A stretch of DNA of 48,008 nt from Gallionella sp. (GCA_025350705.1 JANXXH010000153.1:1-48008); one strand, 5' to 3'. Shown: positions 24,300 through 36,803, numbered from the stretch's first letter. Program-made: numbers and translations. Notes: generated by a model from the sequence alone, not told the origin.

Positions 24300-24459
24300 T
24301 TTCAGTTCTATTTTAAAGTTAATTTCAATGCGCAGATTCTTTCACATTTCCTCTGCAATGAAAAGCGAATCTGCTGTTTAGAAATTCCTGAACATACCGT
24401 ATACCGTGCATTCCCTGTAAAATCGCACATCCATAATTATTGTCAGGTCGAACTCAGCC

Positions 24460-26175
24460 ATGCGCGCTTCACAGTTTTTCATCTCTACCCTTAAAGAGGC
24501 TCCCTCCGAAGCAGAACTCGCCAGCCACAAATTGATGATGCGCGCCGGCTATATCAGAAAACTGGCCAGCGGCCTGTACACCTGGATGCCGCTCGGGCTG
24601 CGCGTATTGCGCAAGGTCGAAAATATCGTACGCGAAGAAATGGATCGCAGCGGCGGGATCGAGTTGCTGATGCCCGCCATCCAACCCGCCGAACTGTGGC
24701 AGGAAACTGGGCGCTGGGAAGTGTTCGGCCCTCAGATGTTGAAAATAAAAGACCGTCACGACAACCTGTTCTGCTTCGGCCCCACCCACGAAGAAGTGAT
24801 CACCGACATCGCCCGCCGCGAGATACGCAGTTACCGGCAACTGCCGGTCAACTTCTACCAGATCCAAACCAAGTTCCGCGACGAGGTGCGTCCGCGTTTC
24901 GGCGTGATGCGTGCTCGCGAATTCCTGATGAAGGATGCCTATTCATTCCATGCCGATTATGCGAGTCTGGAGCAAACCTACCGCGTGATGTATGACACTT
25001 ACGCCCGTATCTTCACCCGCCTCGGCCTGAAGTTCCGCGCCGTCGCGGCGGATACCGGAGCAATCGGCGGCAGCGGCTCGCATGAGTTTCATGTATTGGC
25101 TGATTCGGGTGAAGACGCATTGGCCTATTGTCCGACTTCGGATTACGCCGCGAATGTTGAGTTGGCGGAAGCGGTCGCACCAAGTGCGATGCGTGCTGAC
25201 CCGAGCGAGACGATGCGCGATGTTGAGACGCCCAAACAAACCACCTGCGAACAAGTTGCCGAATTGTTAGGCATTCCATTACAACGCACGGTGAAACTGC
25301 TGGCTTTGTTAGCCGGTGGCAAGCTGCATATTCTGTTGATACGCGGCGATCACAGCCTTAACGAAGTAAAAGCAAGCAAACTGCCGGGCCTTGCCGACTT
25401 CCGCTTTGCGACTGAAGATGAAATCCGCGCTTTTTTCAATTATCCGGCGGGCTTCCTTGGCCCGGTCGGGATAGACAGGACGAAGGTTCGCGTCATCGCA
25501 GACCGAACCGTGGCGGCTATGAGCAATTTTGTTGTGGGTGCGAATAAACCCAAGTTCCACACCGCCGGTGTGAACTGGGGGCGCGACTTGCCTGAACCCG
25601 ATCTTGTTGGAGACATTCGCAACGTGGTCACTGGCGATATATCTCCAGACAGCAAAGGCACGCTGGAAATTTGCCGCGGCATCGAAGTCGGTCATATCTT
25701 CCAGTTGCGCACCAAGTATGCCGAAGCTTTGAAAGCCACCTTTCTGGACGCGCAAGGAAAAGCGAAAATTCTCGAGATGGGTTGCTATGGCATCGGTGTG
25801 TCGCGCATCGTCGCTGCTGCCATCGAACAGAATTATGACGAGCGCGGCATCATGCTGCCGACTACGATGGCACCGTTCCAGATCGTCATCGTGCCGATCG
25901 GCATGAGCAAGAGCGAAGCAGTACGCAACGCCGTGGAACAACTGTATACCACGCTGCAAGCCGCCGGTATCGAGGTGTTGCTGGATGACCGTGACGAGCG
26001 CCCCGGCGTGATGTTTGCCGACATGGAGTTGATCGGCATTCCGCATCGCGTTGTTGTCGGCGAACGCGGTTTGAAGGACGGGATGCTGGAATATCAAGGG
26101 CGACGCGACCCTGCCGCACAAGCTATCCCCTTGCAAAATGCGCTGGAGTTCGTAGAATCGAAGCTGTGCAATTAA
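24460..26175 (+). CDS. proS: Prolyl-tRNA synthetase
   Basis: [46 protein letters not shown]; class II motifs; YbaK-like insertion. Confidence 0.98.
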   Translation: MRASQFFISTLKEAPSEAELASHKLMMRAGYIRKLASGLYTWMPLGLRVLRKVENIVREEMDRSGGIELLMPAIQPAELWQETGRWEVFGPQMLKIKDRHDNLFCFGPTHEEVITDIARREIRSYRQLPVNFYQIQTKFRDEVRPRFGVMRAREFLMKDAYSFHADYASLEQTYRVMYDTYARIFTRLGLKFRAVAADTGAIGGSGSHEFHVLADSGEDALAYCPTSDYAANVELAEAVAPSAMRADPSETMRDVETPKQTTCEQVAELLGIPLQRTVKLLALLAGGKLHILLIRGDHSLNEVKASKLPGLADFRFATEDEIRAFFNYPAGFLGPVGIDRTKVRVIADRTVAAMSNFVVGANKPKFHTAGVNWGRDLPEPDLVGDIRNVVTGDISPDSKGTLEICRGIEVGHIFQLRTKYAEALKATFLDAQGKAKILEMGCYGIGVSRIVAAAIEQNYDERGIMLPTTMAPFQIVIVPIGMSKSEAVRNAVEQLYTTLQAAGIEVLLDDRDERPGVMFADMELIGIPHRVVVGERGLKDGMLEYQGRRDPAAQAIPLQNALEFVESKLCN

Positions 26176-26816
26176 TTCGACAAACATTTTCTCGTTATTT
26201 CACTCTGCCACTGTGCGTGGCAGGGATGTTTTTCTCATGCATGGCACAAGCTGGCGGACAAATCTACACGCCGCTTTCCGCCAGTGTACGCTCAGTATTG
26301 CAGCGTAGTGTGTCCGATCAGGCATCACCAAAACTCGCCTTCGCCACACAGTATGAAGCTGATTTCTGGCTGAATGAAATGTCGCGTCGATTGCAAAAAG
26401 ACTTGCCGGATACGGCATTCCGCTCAGGTTTTATCAAAACCGTACATTATGAAGCTACCCGCGCCGGACTCGATCCTGAATTGGTGTTGGCCTTGATCGA
26501 AGTAGAGAGCGGCTTCAAAAAGTACGCGGTATCCAGAGTGGGGGCACGCGGTTATATGCAAGTGATGCCGTTCTGGGTGAATGAAATCGGCATGAAAGAG
26601 CACAACCTGTTTCATCTGAAGACCAATCTGCGCTACGGTTGCACCATCCTTCGCTATTATCTGGACATGGAAAAAGGCGATTTGTATCGTGCCTTGGGGC
26701 GTTACAACGGTACGTTGGGCAAGCCGGAATATCCTAATCTGGTACGCGCTGCCTGGCATAACCACTGGGCTTTGCCGCGCCGCACTGTCAGCAACAACAA
26801 CATTCCATCCAGCTGA
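26166..26816 (+). CDS. Lytic transglycosylase (SLT domain)
   Basis: [46 protein letters not shown]; signal peptide. Confidence 0.9.
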   Translation: MQLIRQTFSRYFTLPLCVAGMFFSCMAQAGGQIYTPLSASVRSVLQRSVSDQASPKLAFATQYEADFWLNEMSRRLQKDLPDTAFRSGFIKTVHYEATRAGLDPELVLALIEVESGFKKYAVSRVGARGYMQVMPFWVNEIGMKEHNLFHLKTNLRYGCTILRYYLDMEKGDLYRALGRYNGTLGKPEYPNLVRAAWHNHWALPRRTVSNNNIPSS

Positions 26817-26824
26817 TCTGTTTC

Positions 26825-27295
26825 TTATTTGACCAATTTGTTTTTGATATAAGCCTCGACGCTTGCGCGCGTCAGCTGTCCAGCCTGATAGCTCACCTGC
26901 TCACCTTTGGGGTTGTACAAATAGCTGACCGGCAGAACTTCTACCGCGCCTATCTGGGCAGTGATCTTGCGATCTCCCATCACCACCGGATAACTCATAC
27001 CATGAGTTTTGGCAAAGTCGTCGACTTTTTTTAGTGATCCCGAATCCATCGCAATACCGATCACCGCTAAATCATTGTCATGATGGGCGTTGTGCAAACT
27101 GACCAGTTCGGGTATTTCATCCAGGCATGGCGCACACCAGGTCGCCCAAAAATTCACCAGCACCCACTTGCCTCGGTAATCGGCCAAGTGATGCGTTTTG
27201 CCTTGAACATCTTCAAGCGTAAATCCCTCTGCCGCAGCGCCCAGCGCGAACTGTAACAAAAAAACAACCAGTAGGGCGCGCGTCACCAGTATCAA
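26825..27295 (-). CDS. TlpA-family thioredoxin-like protein
   Basis: Signal peptide; [17 protein letters not shown]. Confidence 0.92.
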   Translation of the reverse strand: MILVTRALLVVFLLQFALGAAAEGFTLEDVQGKTHHLADYRGKWVLVNFWATWCAPCLDEIPELVSLHNAHHDNDLAVIGIAMDSGSLKKVDDFAKTHGMSYPVVMGDRKITAQIGAVEVLPVSYLYNPKGEQVSYQAGQLTRASVEAYIKNKLVK

Positions 27296-27891
27296 TGCTG
27301 TTCTTCTTTGTGTGCCGCTACTGCGCCATCGGCTGCTTCGGATTCTTCCTCGTGGTCATCTTTCGCGCCACGCTCCCCTCCATGGGTGAGATACAGCGCC
27401 AGCGCAACCAAGGCAATACTGCCGCCCAGGTAAAGCAGATCGATGGGTGTAGTCATCTTCATGTTCAACGCTTCTTCAAACAAGGTCACGATCATGATCA
27501 TCAGTATCACCTTGGCCAAGCGTGCCTTCAAGTCATCCAGGCTGTTGATCACCAGTATCTTGCTGGAACCCTCGCTACCTTTGGCTTGGTCTATATCGCT
27601 GATAAACAGCTCATACAATCCGAACGAGAAAATTAGCATCACGGTTGCCAGCAAATAGCCGTCAACCACTTCGACAATGTGCGATACCGTCTTGTCGTGC
27701 AACACCTTGCGCGCTTCTTCGGCCATGTCTGAATCAGCGTAATGCAGCATATGCTGCACCAGATAGACAACATCCACCGTGGCCATGTAGAAAATCGCAA
27801 AACCCGCGAACAAGCTACCCAGCACCGCAGCAAGAACGATAAAACGGCTGCTCCACAACGACCCTTCAAAAAGCGACTCTATAAACTTCAT
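27292..27891 (-). CDS. YqhA/UPF0114-family membrane protein
   Basis: MKFIESLFEGSLWSSRFIVLAAVLGSLFAGFAIFYMATVDVV and multiple TM segments. Confidence 0.85.
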   Translation of the reverse strand: MKFIESLFEGSLWSSRFIVLAAVLGSLFAGFAIFYMATVDVVYLVQHMLHYADSDMAEEARKVLHDKTVSHIVEVVDGYLLATVMLIFSFGLYELFISDIDQAKGSEGSSKILVINSLDDLKARLAKVILMIMIVTLFEEALNMKMTTPIDLLYLGGSIALVALALYLTHGGERGAKDDHEEESEAADGAVAAHKEEQH

Positions 27892-27962
27892 GCCATCCTC
27901 CACAAACATCAAACAACAAACCGGCGCGCATTAAAGCGCAATTAATCGCATCGGGCAAGCAA

Positions 27963-29174
27963 TCACGCTGCATGACGCGCAAAGAGATCCTGCAACGTAA
28001 TATCTGTACTCTGCTCAAACTGCCCTGCACAGGCCACTAGCCAGTGCTGCAATGGATCGTTATTTTTTCCGGCTGACAATGAGTCGCGATTCAGCACGTA
28101 CAAACGTATCAATTCGGTAACGCGAATATGGTTAGCGTCTCGCATCATAACCCAGCCGTTCCCTTCCACTTTGCGCACCATGTTCACCCCGGCCAACTCA
28201 TCGAGTATCCTTTCGATCGTGTCATAACCGAGACGCAAAGATTTGGACAATTCCGGCAAGGTGCTCACACTACCATTCTGTAAACCGTCCACCATGATTT
28301 TCAACACACGCATGGCATCTAACAGCTGGGTGGCAGGCGCCAAGTGTTCTGCATCAGGAGTTCGCCAATGCGAAAGTGAAGCGGCGATAACAGCGCCGAA
28401 CAGTATAGTCAACCAGGACAAGTATATCCACATCAAAAATATAGGCACGCTGGCAAATGCGCCATACACCAATTTGTAGGTAGGGAAATGGCTGACGTAA
28501 TAGCCAAATATTCCGTTCATGGATTCAAATACCAGCGCGGCTACCAATGCCCCGAGCAGCGAGTGTGCGCGAGGAACATGACGATTGGGCACCAGCCGAA
28601 ATAACATGGCGAATGCCAAAGTAGTAAACAATATCGGCAATGTTTTAAGCAACACGATATCGAATGCAGAAATATGTTTGCCATACCCCATGGACATCCC
28701 GACCAGCCATGATGTCAGCGATAAGCTTGCCCCGATCAGCAACGGAGCAAGGGTCAGCACGGCCCAATATGCCACCAGACGTTTGACCAAGGGGCGGGGT
28801 CGCGTCACACGCCAAATAACGTTAAACGCATTGTCTATGGTCAGCATCATCGACATGGCGGTGACCGCCAGGAATACAATACCCACCGCGGTGAGGCGTG
28901 TTGCGCTATCAGCGAATTGCTGCATATATTGTGTGATGATTATTCCGGCATTTTCCGGCATCAAATTATTCAGCAGATAAATCTTGATCTGAGCCGAGAA
29001 ATCCTCGAACACCGGGAATGCCGAGAATACGGTTAATGCAATTGTTATCATCGGAACCAACGACAACAAAGTGGTAAAGGTCAGGCTCGCAGCAGTTTGC
29101 GTGCAGCGATCCTGCACAAAACGTGTTGCGATTAAACGAACCAAAACCTGAATATCGTGCAAATTATTTCGCAT
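27963..29174 (-). CDS. YihY/UPF0761-family inner membrane protein
   Basis: QTAASLTFTTLLSLVPMITIALTVFSAFP, FGYYVSHFPTYKLVYGAFASVPIFLMWIYLSW. Confidence 0.92.
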   Translation of the reverse strand: MRNNLHDIQVLVRLIATRFVQDRCTQTAASLTFTTLLSLVPMITIALTVFSAFPVFEDFSAQIKIYLLNNLMPENAGIIITQYMQQFADSATRLTAVGIVFLAVTAMSMMLTIDNAFNVIWRVTRPRPLVKRLVAYWAVLTLAPLLIGASLSLTSWLVGMSMGYGKHISAFDIVLLKTLPILFTTLAFAMLFRLVPNRHVPRAHSLLGALVAALVFESMNGIFGYYVSHFPTYKLVYGAFASVPIFLMWIYLSWLTILFGAVIAASLSHWRTPDAEHLAPATQLLDAMRVLKIMVDGLQNGSVSTLPELSKSLRLGYDTIERILDELAGVNMVRKVEGNGWVMMRDANHIRVTELIRLYVLNRDSLSAGKNNDPLQHWLVACAGQFEQSTDITLQDLFARHAA

Positions 29175-29199
29175 GGACTGACTGTTTCCCTATAATTAG

Positions 29200-30479
<1,280 letters not shown>

Positions 30480-30543
30480 GGCCAGCCAAGGTCGATCAGC
30501 GACCTTAGCCAACTTCCAATTTGATCTGCATGATTTATATCCT

Positions 30544-31260
30544 TTAGAAACGGAAACCCAGTTTGAAGCTGTAAGATTTAGCTGAGCCGGTTTTGTCGTA
30601 CTCGAAGGCAAGATTGGTTAATCCCATGTTGAGATTTGCACCAGCAAAAATTTTATTTTGCTTGAAAGTTTCTTCCACCAGCCCCAACCCGCTAACCGGA
30701 GTGCTAGCAACCCAGACATTGCCCAACCCCGCGTATGGGGTAAACATCAAAAAACCTTTTGAAATTGAAATGTCCAGGCTTTTGGTGCTGAATTCCAGTT
30801 GATCCACTCCGCTTAATTTGGTCACTGCGCCACGGATGCCGACTGCGGGCAAAGCCACACCGCCTTCAAGTATGGCATAACGCAATTCTCCTCCATAAAG
30901 CTTGATATTGGTGGTTGGTACTGCTGAATAAAAGGCTCCAACATCGATGTTAAATGGCAATCCTTTAAACACATGCAACTTCGGCACAATCAAGTTGGTC
31001 AGTGAGCTACCCGTAGCAACATCCAAGTTTCTCATTTTAGTCGAGGTGACCTCTAAGCCCAAATCAAAACCTGTCAGACCCAACGGAGCTGCCGGAGTAA
31101 CAGCTTTGTAACTTAATGCTGAACCCATATCTTCCGAGAAAGTTTTAAAATCAGACTGCGCTGTGCCCCCAGTAAAATAAGTCAGATTGACGTTATTGGC
31201 CGCCCATACTGGCTGTGCAAAACAAACCAGGACGCATAGCAATGTTAAGTTTTTATTCAT
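30544..31260 (-). CDS. Outer-membrane beta-barrel protein of unknown function
   Basis: Signal peptide MNKNLTLLCVLVCFAQPVWA; amphipathic strands; terminal GFRF. Confidence 0.7.
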   Translation of the reverse strand: MNKNLTLLCVLVCFAQPVWAANNVNLTYFTGGTAQSDFKTFSEDMGSALSYKAVTPAAPLGLTGFDLGLEVTSTKMRNLDVATGSSLTNLIVPKLHVFKGLPFNIDVGAFYSAVPTTNIKLYGGELRYAILEGGVALPAVGIRGAVTKLSGVDQLEFSTKSLDISISKGFLMFTPYAGLGNVWVASTPVSGLGLVEETFKQNKIFAGANLNMGLTNLAFEYDKTGSAKSYSFKLGFRF

Positions 31261-31377
31261 GATGCAGGCCTTTCATGTAGTTGATGATGATCTTTTAACC
31301 GATTTCCAGCATAGCTCATTTGTCATTTCCATGTCCACTGAGTTCCGCATGGATATCAAAATAAAGCAGTCCTTGCA

Positions 31378-31416
31378 GAAAAAATAAAAAGGGTTGGCAA
31401 TTTACGCCAACCCTTT
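31378..31416 (-). terminator. Intrinsic terminator (minus strand)
   Basis: AAAGGGTTGGC-GTAAATT-GCCAACCCTTT followed by TTATTTTTT on the minus strand. Confidence 0.85.
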
Positions 31417-31572
31417 GAAATGCTGGTTCACCAACCGGACAAGGCCGGGGTTAGTCAAACATCGTTATATGTCGAACAGACATTAAGCGGTTAACCCAAG
31501 ATTGTCGAAAAATTTGGTGTACTGGCATTGCGCCCGGTGGCCATTTAAGTAACAGAGCTGGCACCGAATCAA

Positions 31573-31662
31573 TTATTTTTTCCTGTCCCACTTCCCATCA
31601 TCAACAACAATGGCGATTCCGGTAATGATAAACAGGGCAATAAAAAATATAACTGTAGTCAT
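31573..31662 (-). CDS. Candidate 29-aa single-TM small protein MTTVIFFIALFIITGIAIVVDDGKWDRKK
   Basis: ATG preceded by GGAGAG; one hydrophobic helix then charged C-terminus; no overlapping larger gene; terminator downstream at 31378-31416. Confidence 0.5.
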   Translation of the reverse strand: MTTVIFFIALFIITGIAIVVDDGKWDRKK

Positions 31663-31908
31663 TTTAACTCTCCTTGGTGGTTAAGAAGAAACCTGGGAAC
31701 AGTGTCATACCGCCCTAACCTTCGAGAGATAAACCCCTTAGCAGTTCAAGCCCGCCGTTATGGATTCACACATCAATAATGAAGTAGACGACATAACCCT
31801 AGATACCCATACCCATTATAAGCCTTACATTTAATAATGGTAATTATTTTTAACCGCCTGTCTGAAAGCAATAAATTCCATTAAGTAATGCGCTGGTTTC
31901 CCCAATTC

Positions 31909-31939
31909 GAAAAAAAGCGGCGCACAAATGTGCACCGCT
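31909..31939 (-). terminator. leuA intrinsic terminator
   Basis: Minus strand AGCGG-TGCACA-TTT-GTGC-GCCGCT followed by TTTTT. Confidence 0.75.
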
Positions 31940-31965
31940 TACTTTCAACCCAACGAAGTATATAT

Positions 31966-33510
31966 TCACACCTGAGGATGCGCCCTCTCCAGCTTGCTGT
32001 GCAACTTGTTCAGCGCGTTGAGATAAGCCTTGGCGGAAGCCACCACGATGTCGGTATCTGCGCCCTGTCCATTCACAATGCGCCCGCCTTTGGACAGGCG
32101 CACCGTCACTTCGCCCTGTGCATCGGTGCCACTGGTAATGTTGTTCACCGAAAACAATTGCAGCTCGGTGCCGCTGTGGACGATCTGTTCTATCGCCTTG
32201 AAGGTTGCATCCACCGGCCCACCGCCCTGCCCATCAGCATGATGCTCCTTGCCGTCTATATTCATCACCACACGTGCTACCGGCATCGCGCCGGTTTCGG
32301 AATGCGCGCCCATGGCCACTAGGCGATAATGTTCGCTGACTTGCGCCGCTTCGTCGCTGACTAATGCCTGCAAGTCTTCGTCGAAAATCTCGTTCTTGCG
32401 ATCCGCCAATTCCTTGAATCGCTGGAACGTGGCATTGAACGCTTCTTCAGAACGAAACTCGATATTCAATGCAGTGAAACGCTGGCGCAAGGCATTGCGC
32501 CCGGAGAGTTTGCCCAGCGATAATTTGTTGGCGTTCCAGCCCACGTCTTCGGCGCGCATGATCTCGTAGGTCTCGCGATGCTTGATCACGCCGTCCTGAT
32601 GGATGCCGGACTCATGTGCAAACGCGTTCGCGCCGACGATCGCCTTGTTCGGTTGCACCGGATAGCCGGTGATACTGGAAACCAGCTTGGAAGTCGGCAC
32701 GATCTGCGTGGTGTCGATGCGCGTATCGAGGTTGAATATGTCGCGGCGCGTCTTCACCGCCATCACGACCTCTTCCAGCGAGGCATTACCGGCGCGTTCG
32801 CCGAGGCCGTTGATGGTGCACTCGATCTGGCGCGCGCCGTTCATCACGGCGGACAAGGAGTTCGCCACTGCGAGACCCAGATCGTTGTGGCAATGCGTGG
32901 ACCAGATCACCTTGTGAGAATCCGGCACGCGCGCGATCAATTGCCTGATGCGCTCTCCCCACGCGGCGGGAATCGAGTAGCCCACCGTGTCCGGAACATT
33001 CAAAGTCGTGGCGCCAGCCTTTATCACCGCGTCGAATACCCGCACCAGAAAATCCATGTCGGAGCGCACCGCATCTTCGGCGGAAAATTCCACATCGTCG
33101 GTGTATTCCAGAGCCAATTTTACTGCTCTCACCGCGTGCTCGACCACCTGATCCTCATTCATGCGCAACTTGTGCTGCATGTGGATGGGGCTGGTGGCGA
33201 TGAAAGTGTGGATGCGGCCCGATTTGGCCGGCTGGATAGCTTCGCCGGCACGGCGCACATCATTCTCGATCGCGCGCGCCAACGAGCACACCGTGGAACC
33301 CTTGATGGTTTCGGCCACCGCTTTCACCGCCGCAAAATCTCCCGGACTGGCGGCGGCAAATCCCGCCTCGATGATGTCCACACCCAACTTTTCCAGTTGG
33401 CGAGCGATACGGATCTTCATTTCCCGGGTCATGGACGCGCCCGGACTCTGCTCGCCATCACGCAAGGTGGTATCAAAAATTATCAATTTGTCTTTTGTTA
33501 TTTCTGGCAT
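31966..33510 (-). CDS. leuA: 2-isopropylmalate synthase
   Basis: [61 protein letters not shown]-type motif ([16 protein letters not shown]). Confidence 0.97.
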   Translation of the reverse strand: MPEITKDKLIIFDTTLRDGEQSPGASMTREMKIRIARQLEKLGVDIIEAGFAAASPGDFAAVKAVAETIKGSTVCSLARAIENDVRRAGEAIQPAKSGRIHTFIATSPIHMQHKLRMNEDQVVEHAVRAVKLALEYTDDVEFSAEDAVRSDMDFLVRVFDAVIKAGATTLNVPDTVGYSIPAAWGERIRQLIARVPDSHKVIWSTHCHNDLGLAVANSLSAVMNGARQIECTINGLGERAGNASLEEVVMAVKTRRDIFNLDTRIDTTQIVPTSKLVSSITGYPVQPNKAIVGANAFAHESGIHQDGVIKHRETYEIMRAEDVGWNANKLSLGKLSGRNALRQRFTALNIEFRSEEAFNATFQRFKELADRKNEIFDEDLQALVSDEAAQVSEHYRLVAMGAHSETGAMPVARVVMNIDGKEHHADGQGGGPVDATFKAIEQIVHSGTELQLFSVNNITSGTDAQGEVTVRLSKGGRIVNGQGADTDIVVASAKAYLNALNKLHSKLERAHPQV

Positions 33511-33589
33511 GCTGAACTCCATTGCAAATAGGTTTAACCTGCGGAACCGATACGGTTGCCGCGCATAATTTCAAACTTGTGGGGTATGA

Positions 33590-33670
33590 TTAGCGCGCGC
33601 CGCGCAGCAGCAGCGCAGCAAGCAGGCTGAACGTGGATTGGAGTGTTGCGATGTAGGTGGAGAAATGCAT
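33590..33670 (-). CDS. Candidate leucine-rich leader peptide MHFSTYIATLQSTFSLLAALLLRGAR upstream of leuA
   Basis: Short ORF between promoter-like TTGCAT-N17-TATATT and leuA; cluster CTG CTT GCT GCG CTG CTG CTG. Confidence 0.45.
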   Translation of the reverse strand: MHFSTYIATLQSTFSLLAALLLRGAR

Positions 33671-33677
33671 GAGCGCA

Positions 33678-33706
33678 AATATAACCAATTTTAGCACTTC
33701 ATGCAA
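33678..33706 (-). promoter_or_regulatory. leuA promoter candidate
   Basis: Minus strand TTGCAT (33706-33701) - 17 nt - TATATT (33683-33678). Confidence 0.55.
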
Positions 33707-33714
33707 TGGGCAGT

Positions 33715-34935
33715 TTAGTAACGACCATCGACTCCGCAAAAATCCACGTCCTCGGCAAAGCGCAGCCAGTCAGGCAAGGCTTTGCGATAGGCCTCACGCA
33801 TCTGCGGATCGATAGTTACACCCCAGTCGACCCGGGCGTTGACCTCGACTTCATACTTGTCCCACTCGAACCAGTTGATCATCTTCAAGCGCGGAAATCG
33901 TTTGGGGATATCGTATGCATACACTTGCTGCCACCAACTTGACTTGAGCGCCATTTGGTCGGTGCCGCCACTGGCCGGCGCATAAAACGCGGCCGTTTCA
34001 AACACGCCCACCGGCTTGTTCCAACGCTCGCCGTAGTCCCTGTAGAAGTTCGGCACGCTGCGTTCGTCGCCGACGCTGCCGTGGTAGTCGCCTTCCAGCA
34101 TTTGAGCGAACTTGCCGGGCTCCGGCAAGTCGTTGCTACCCCAAGGATAGACTGAACCCCAGTGATAAATGGACATGCCTACCCAATCCACCCAGTCGTT
34201 GCCCGGGAAGTAGGGCGCATAAGGATCGTCCTTGGCGGTCAGTTCACCGTCGCCATCGGTATCCAAGGCCTTCATGTCCGCACTGCCGGGACGGGCTTGG
34301 AACTTGCCGCCCCGGAATGGATAGCCGCCGCCGTAGTTGGGCGCCCAAAGCATGGCCGTGCCCGGAGCCTCCCGATGCACCGCATCGGCGACCCGTCGGA
34401 AGGTGGCGATGTACTTGACAGGCTGCTGGTCCCACGCGTACCAAGATCCGTTCATCTCATGCGCGAAACGCAGCAAGACCATAACCCCACGCGCATTGTA
34501 GCCCGCCAGGCGCGCGGCCACCGAGTCTATCACTGCTGGCGTGATGCTATCCAGACCAGCGCGCGGCTCCAAGGTCAACAGCAGCATGCCGCCAGACTGA
34601 ACCAGCATCGCTACCTTCTGATCCAGAAAGCCTCCATTGACCGAGTCGATGGGAACAGGCGAGAAGGTGGTGTAAACCGCCGGATGACGCCTCAAGCGCT
34701 CGCTGTAGCGGGTCGGCGAATCCTTGGCAAAATCGAGATTAACACCGAACCACACCCCTGATGCAGGAACCAGGCGCTCGCCATGCAGACTGGCATAGCA
34801 GTTCACAAAGTTCACCGGTTCGGGAGTCGGTGCAGTCGAAGCCTGGTTTTTTTCGACCGGGTTGCAAGCGACCAAAGCCGTTGCTACAACAGTGACTACA
34901 GAAGCACCCATGAAAAAACGAGAGAACAGCAACAC
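33715..34935 (-). CDS. GH26-family (mannanase-like) glycoside hydrolase, lipoprotein
   Basis: Lipobox-like VATALVAC; MVLLRFAHEMNGSWYAWDQQPVKYIATFRRVADAVH typical of GH26; GTG start 34935 with AAGGAG upstream. Confidence 0.8.
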   Translation of the reverse strand: MLLFSRFFMGASVVTVVATALVACNPVEKNQASTAPTPEPVNFVNCYASLHGERLVPASGVWFGVNLDFAKDSPTRYSERLRRHPAVYTTFSPVPIDSVNGGFLDQKVAMLVQSGGMLLLTLEPRAGLDSITPAVIDSVAARLAGYNARGVMVLLRFAHEMNGSWYAWDQQPVKYIATFRRVADAVHREAPGTAMLWAPNYGGGYPFRGGKFQARPGSADMKALDTDGDGELTAKDDPYAPYFPGNDWVDWVGMSIYHWGSVYPWGSNDLPEPGKFAQMLEGDYHGSVGDERSVPNFYRDYGERWNKPVGVFETAAFYAPASGGTDQMALKSSWWQQVYAYDIPKRFPRLKMINWFEWDKYEVEVNARVDWGVTIDPQMREAYRKALPDWLRFAEDVDFCGVDGRY

Positions 34936-35008
34936 TGACTCCTTAAAATATTGCTGTGACAGTAATAACAAGCTAATTATAAATATCGCAGCCCAAGCCG
35001 GTACAGCC

Positions 35009-35704
35009 CTAGTTCTGGAGGTACATTGAGAAAGAGAAACCGACCTCAGGGTGCGTGTCGCCACTTTCCGAGTGCTGGGCACCGACGTATATGCCCATGT
35101 CCAACTGGCCGATCTTCCAGCCATTGAGCGCCAAGGCCAAGCCATAGATCCGATAGTTTGGATCGCCGTTGGTGGACACCTGTGGGCCAATGGCAATGCC
35201 ATTTGAGAGTCGACGGCCGAGAAAAGCATTGGCGATGTTCCGACGATCGCCGAACACATACTGCACATAGGCACCACTACGCCAGGTGGCATCGGCCTTG
35301 GACTGCCAAATTAGCTCGCTGACTGGATGCAAGCCGGATCTAGGACTGGTGTTGCCGGAATCGTCGGGAGAGAGCTTGGTACGACTCGTGGCCACACCCA
35401 AGCTCAGTCCTAGTGAGCCATTATCGCCCCGAAACTCGCGCCCGACGCTGAACTTGATACCCTTGACCGTGCCCTGGATGCCCTGCGCGCCGGAGTTGTA
35501 ATTGTAGCTCACATAGTCCGCGAACACCGAATGGCTCCAGCCATCTCCAAGACTTTGGCCGGGAAGCAGGGGACCGATCCTCCCCAGATAGGCCACCCGG
35601 GTCATGCCTGCGCCACTACCGCCGCCAACCCACACGGACTCGGCCAGGGCCGGCATCGCGAACGTCGACAGGATGGAGGCCGTCACCATGAGTCGCATCA
35701 ACAT
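35009..35704 (-). CDS. Exported outer-membrane barrel protein, possibly BcsS-like (cellulose biosynthesis-associated)
   Basis: Signal peptide [39 protein letters not shown], repeated strands, terminal [10 protein letters not shown]. Family name is tentative. Confidence 0.55.
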   Translation of the reverse strand: MLMRLMVTASILSTFAMPALAESVWVGGGSGAGMTRVAYLGRIGPLLPGQSLGDGWSHSVFADYVSYNYNSGAQGIQGTVKGIKFSVGREFRGDNGSLGLSLGVATSRTKLSPDDSGNTSPRSGLHPVSELIWQSKADATWRSGAYVQYVFGDRRNIANAFLGRRLSNGIAIGPQVSTNGDPNYRIYGLALALNGWKIGQLDMGIYVGAQHSESGDTHPEVGFSFSMYLQN

Positions 35705-35814
35705 TCCTCCACCTCGGCAATGAGGTACTTGCCATCGCCGATAGGCGATCTGAGCAACATAAGGTGATCCTGCTTTCTTGTCAGGTTCGATGATATCCAA
35801 TGCGCCACATGTAT

Positions 35815-36022
35815 CTGGCTTGTGGCAGCTGAGAAGCCCGCCTCAATGATGACCACGCGCAACTTTTCCAGCTTGCACGCGATTCGGATTTTCATTTCTC
35901 TGGTCATTGCCGCGCCCGGATTCTGCTCACCATCGCGCAAGGTTTTATCCAAAATTATTAACTTGTCTTTCATTTTATCTGGCATGCAGAACACCATTGC
36001 ACATAGGTTGAACCTGCGGAAT
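35815..36022 (-). pseudogene. Diverged 5' fragment of leuA (start region plus leader)
   Basis: [55 protein letters not shown] aligned to leuA N-terminus, with matching upstream CCGCAGGTT(c/a)AACCTAT(g/t)TGCAATGG. Confidence 0.9.
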
Positions 36023-36041
36023 GGGCTGTTATGCGTGTTAG

Positions 36042-36791
36042 TTATTTTTGGCGGTGCCGCGAAACCCAAAGCACATAACCTGACAAGGCGTAGCACATGA
36101 ACAATCCGAACAACACGCCGGGAGGATAGCTGGAGACAAAGATGAGGAATATGGCCACCAGGAAAATCACTAAAAATGGCACGCTCTTGCGCATGTTTAG
36201 GTCTTTGAAGCTGTAGAATGGCAAGTTGCTGACCATGCTCAATCCGGCAAACACGGCCAGAGCTGCCGCATACCAACTCACCGACTCGCCGCTAAAATCG
36301 AAGTCATGCATCACCCAGACAAATCCGGCGATAAGCGCAGCTGCGGCAGGGCTGGGCAACCCCTGGAAATAACGTTTGTCGACTACATCAATGTTGGTAT
36401 TGAAACGCGCCAGACGTAATGCCGTGGCGGCGCAATAAATAAATGCAGCGAACCAACCCCACTTGCCCAAACCTTTCAATGCCCATTCATACACCACCAG
36501 AGAAGGCGCGACGCCGAAAGATACCATATCGGACAGGCTATCGAATTCGGCGCCGAATTCGCTTTGCGTGTGCGTCAGCCGCGCAACTCGTCCGTCAAGC
36601 CCATCCAGCACCATCGCGATAAATATCGCCACCGCCGCATGCTCAAACTTGCTGTTCATCGCCTGTACGATCGCGTAGAAGCCTGCGAACAGCGCGCCTG
36701 TGGTAAACAGGTTGGGCAACAGATAAATCCCGCGCCTGCGCAGGCTTAGCGGCTTACGATGATCGAATTCGTCCATGCGCCTATTTTCCAT
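36042..36791 (-). CDS. pssA: CDP-diacylglycerol-serine O-phosphatidyltransferase
   Basis: [40 protein letters not shown]. Confidence 0.95.
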   Translation of the reverse strand: MENRRMDEFDHRKPLSLRRRGIYLLPNLFTTGALFAGFYAIVQAMNSKFEHAAVAIFIAMVLDGLDGRVARLTHTQSEFGAEFDSLSDMVSFGVAPSLVVYEWALKGLGKWGWFAAFIYCAATALRLARFNTNIDVVDKRYFQGLPSPAAAALIAGFVWVMHDFDFSGESVSWYAAALAVFAGLSMVSNLPFYSFKDLNMRKSVPFLVIFLVAIFLIFVSSYPPGVLFGLFMCYALSGYVLWVSRHRQK

Positions 36792-36803
36792 ATGTCAAGA
36801 CTA

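Noticed and set aside
25309-26187. 292-aa minus-strand ORF
   Set aside because: Antisense to proS; no RBS or domain support.
30485-30508. Hairpin AAGGTCG-ATCAG-CGACCTT after the HugZ-like gene, considered as a terminator
   Set aside because: No U-tract on either strand, so not called as an intrinsic terminator.
32578-33531. 317-aa plus-strand ORF
   Set aside because: Antisense to leuA, His/Arg-rich shadow translation without domain features.
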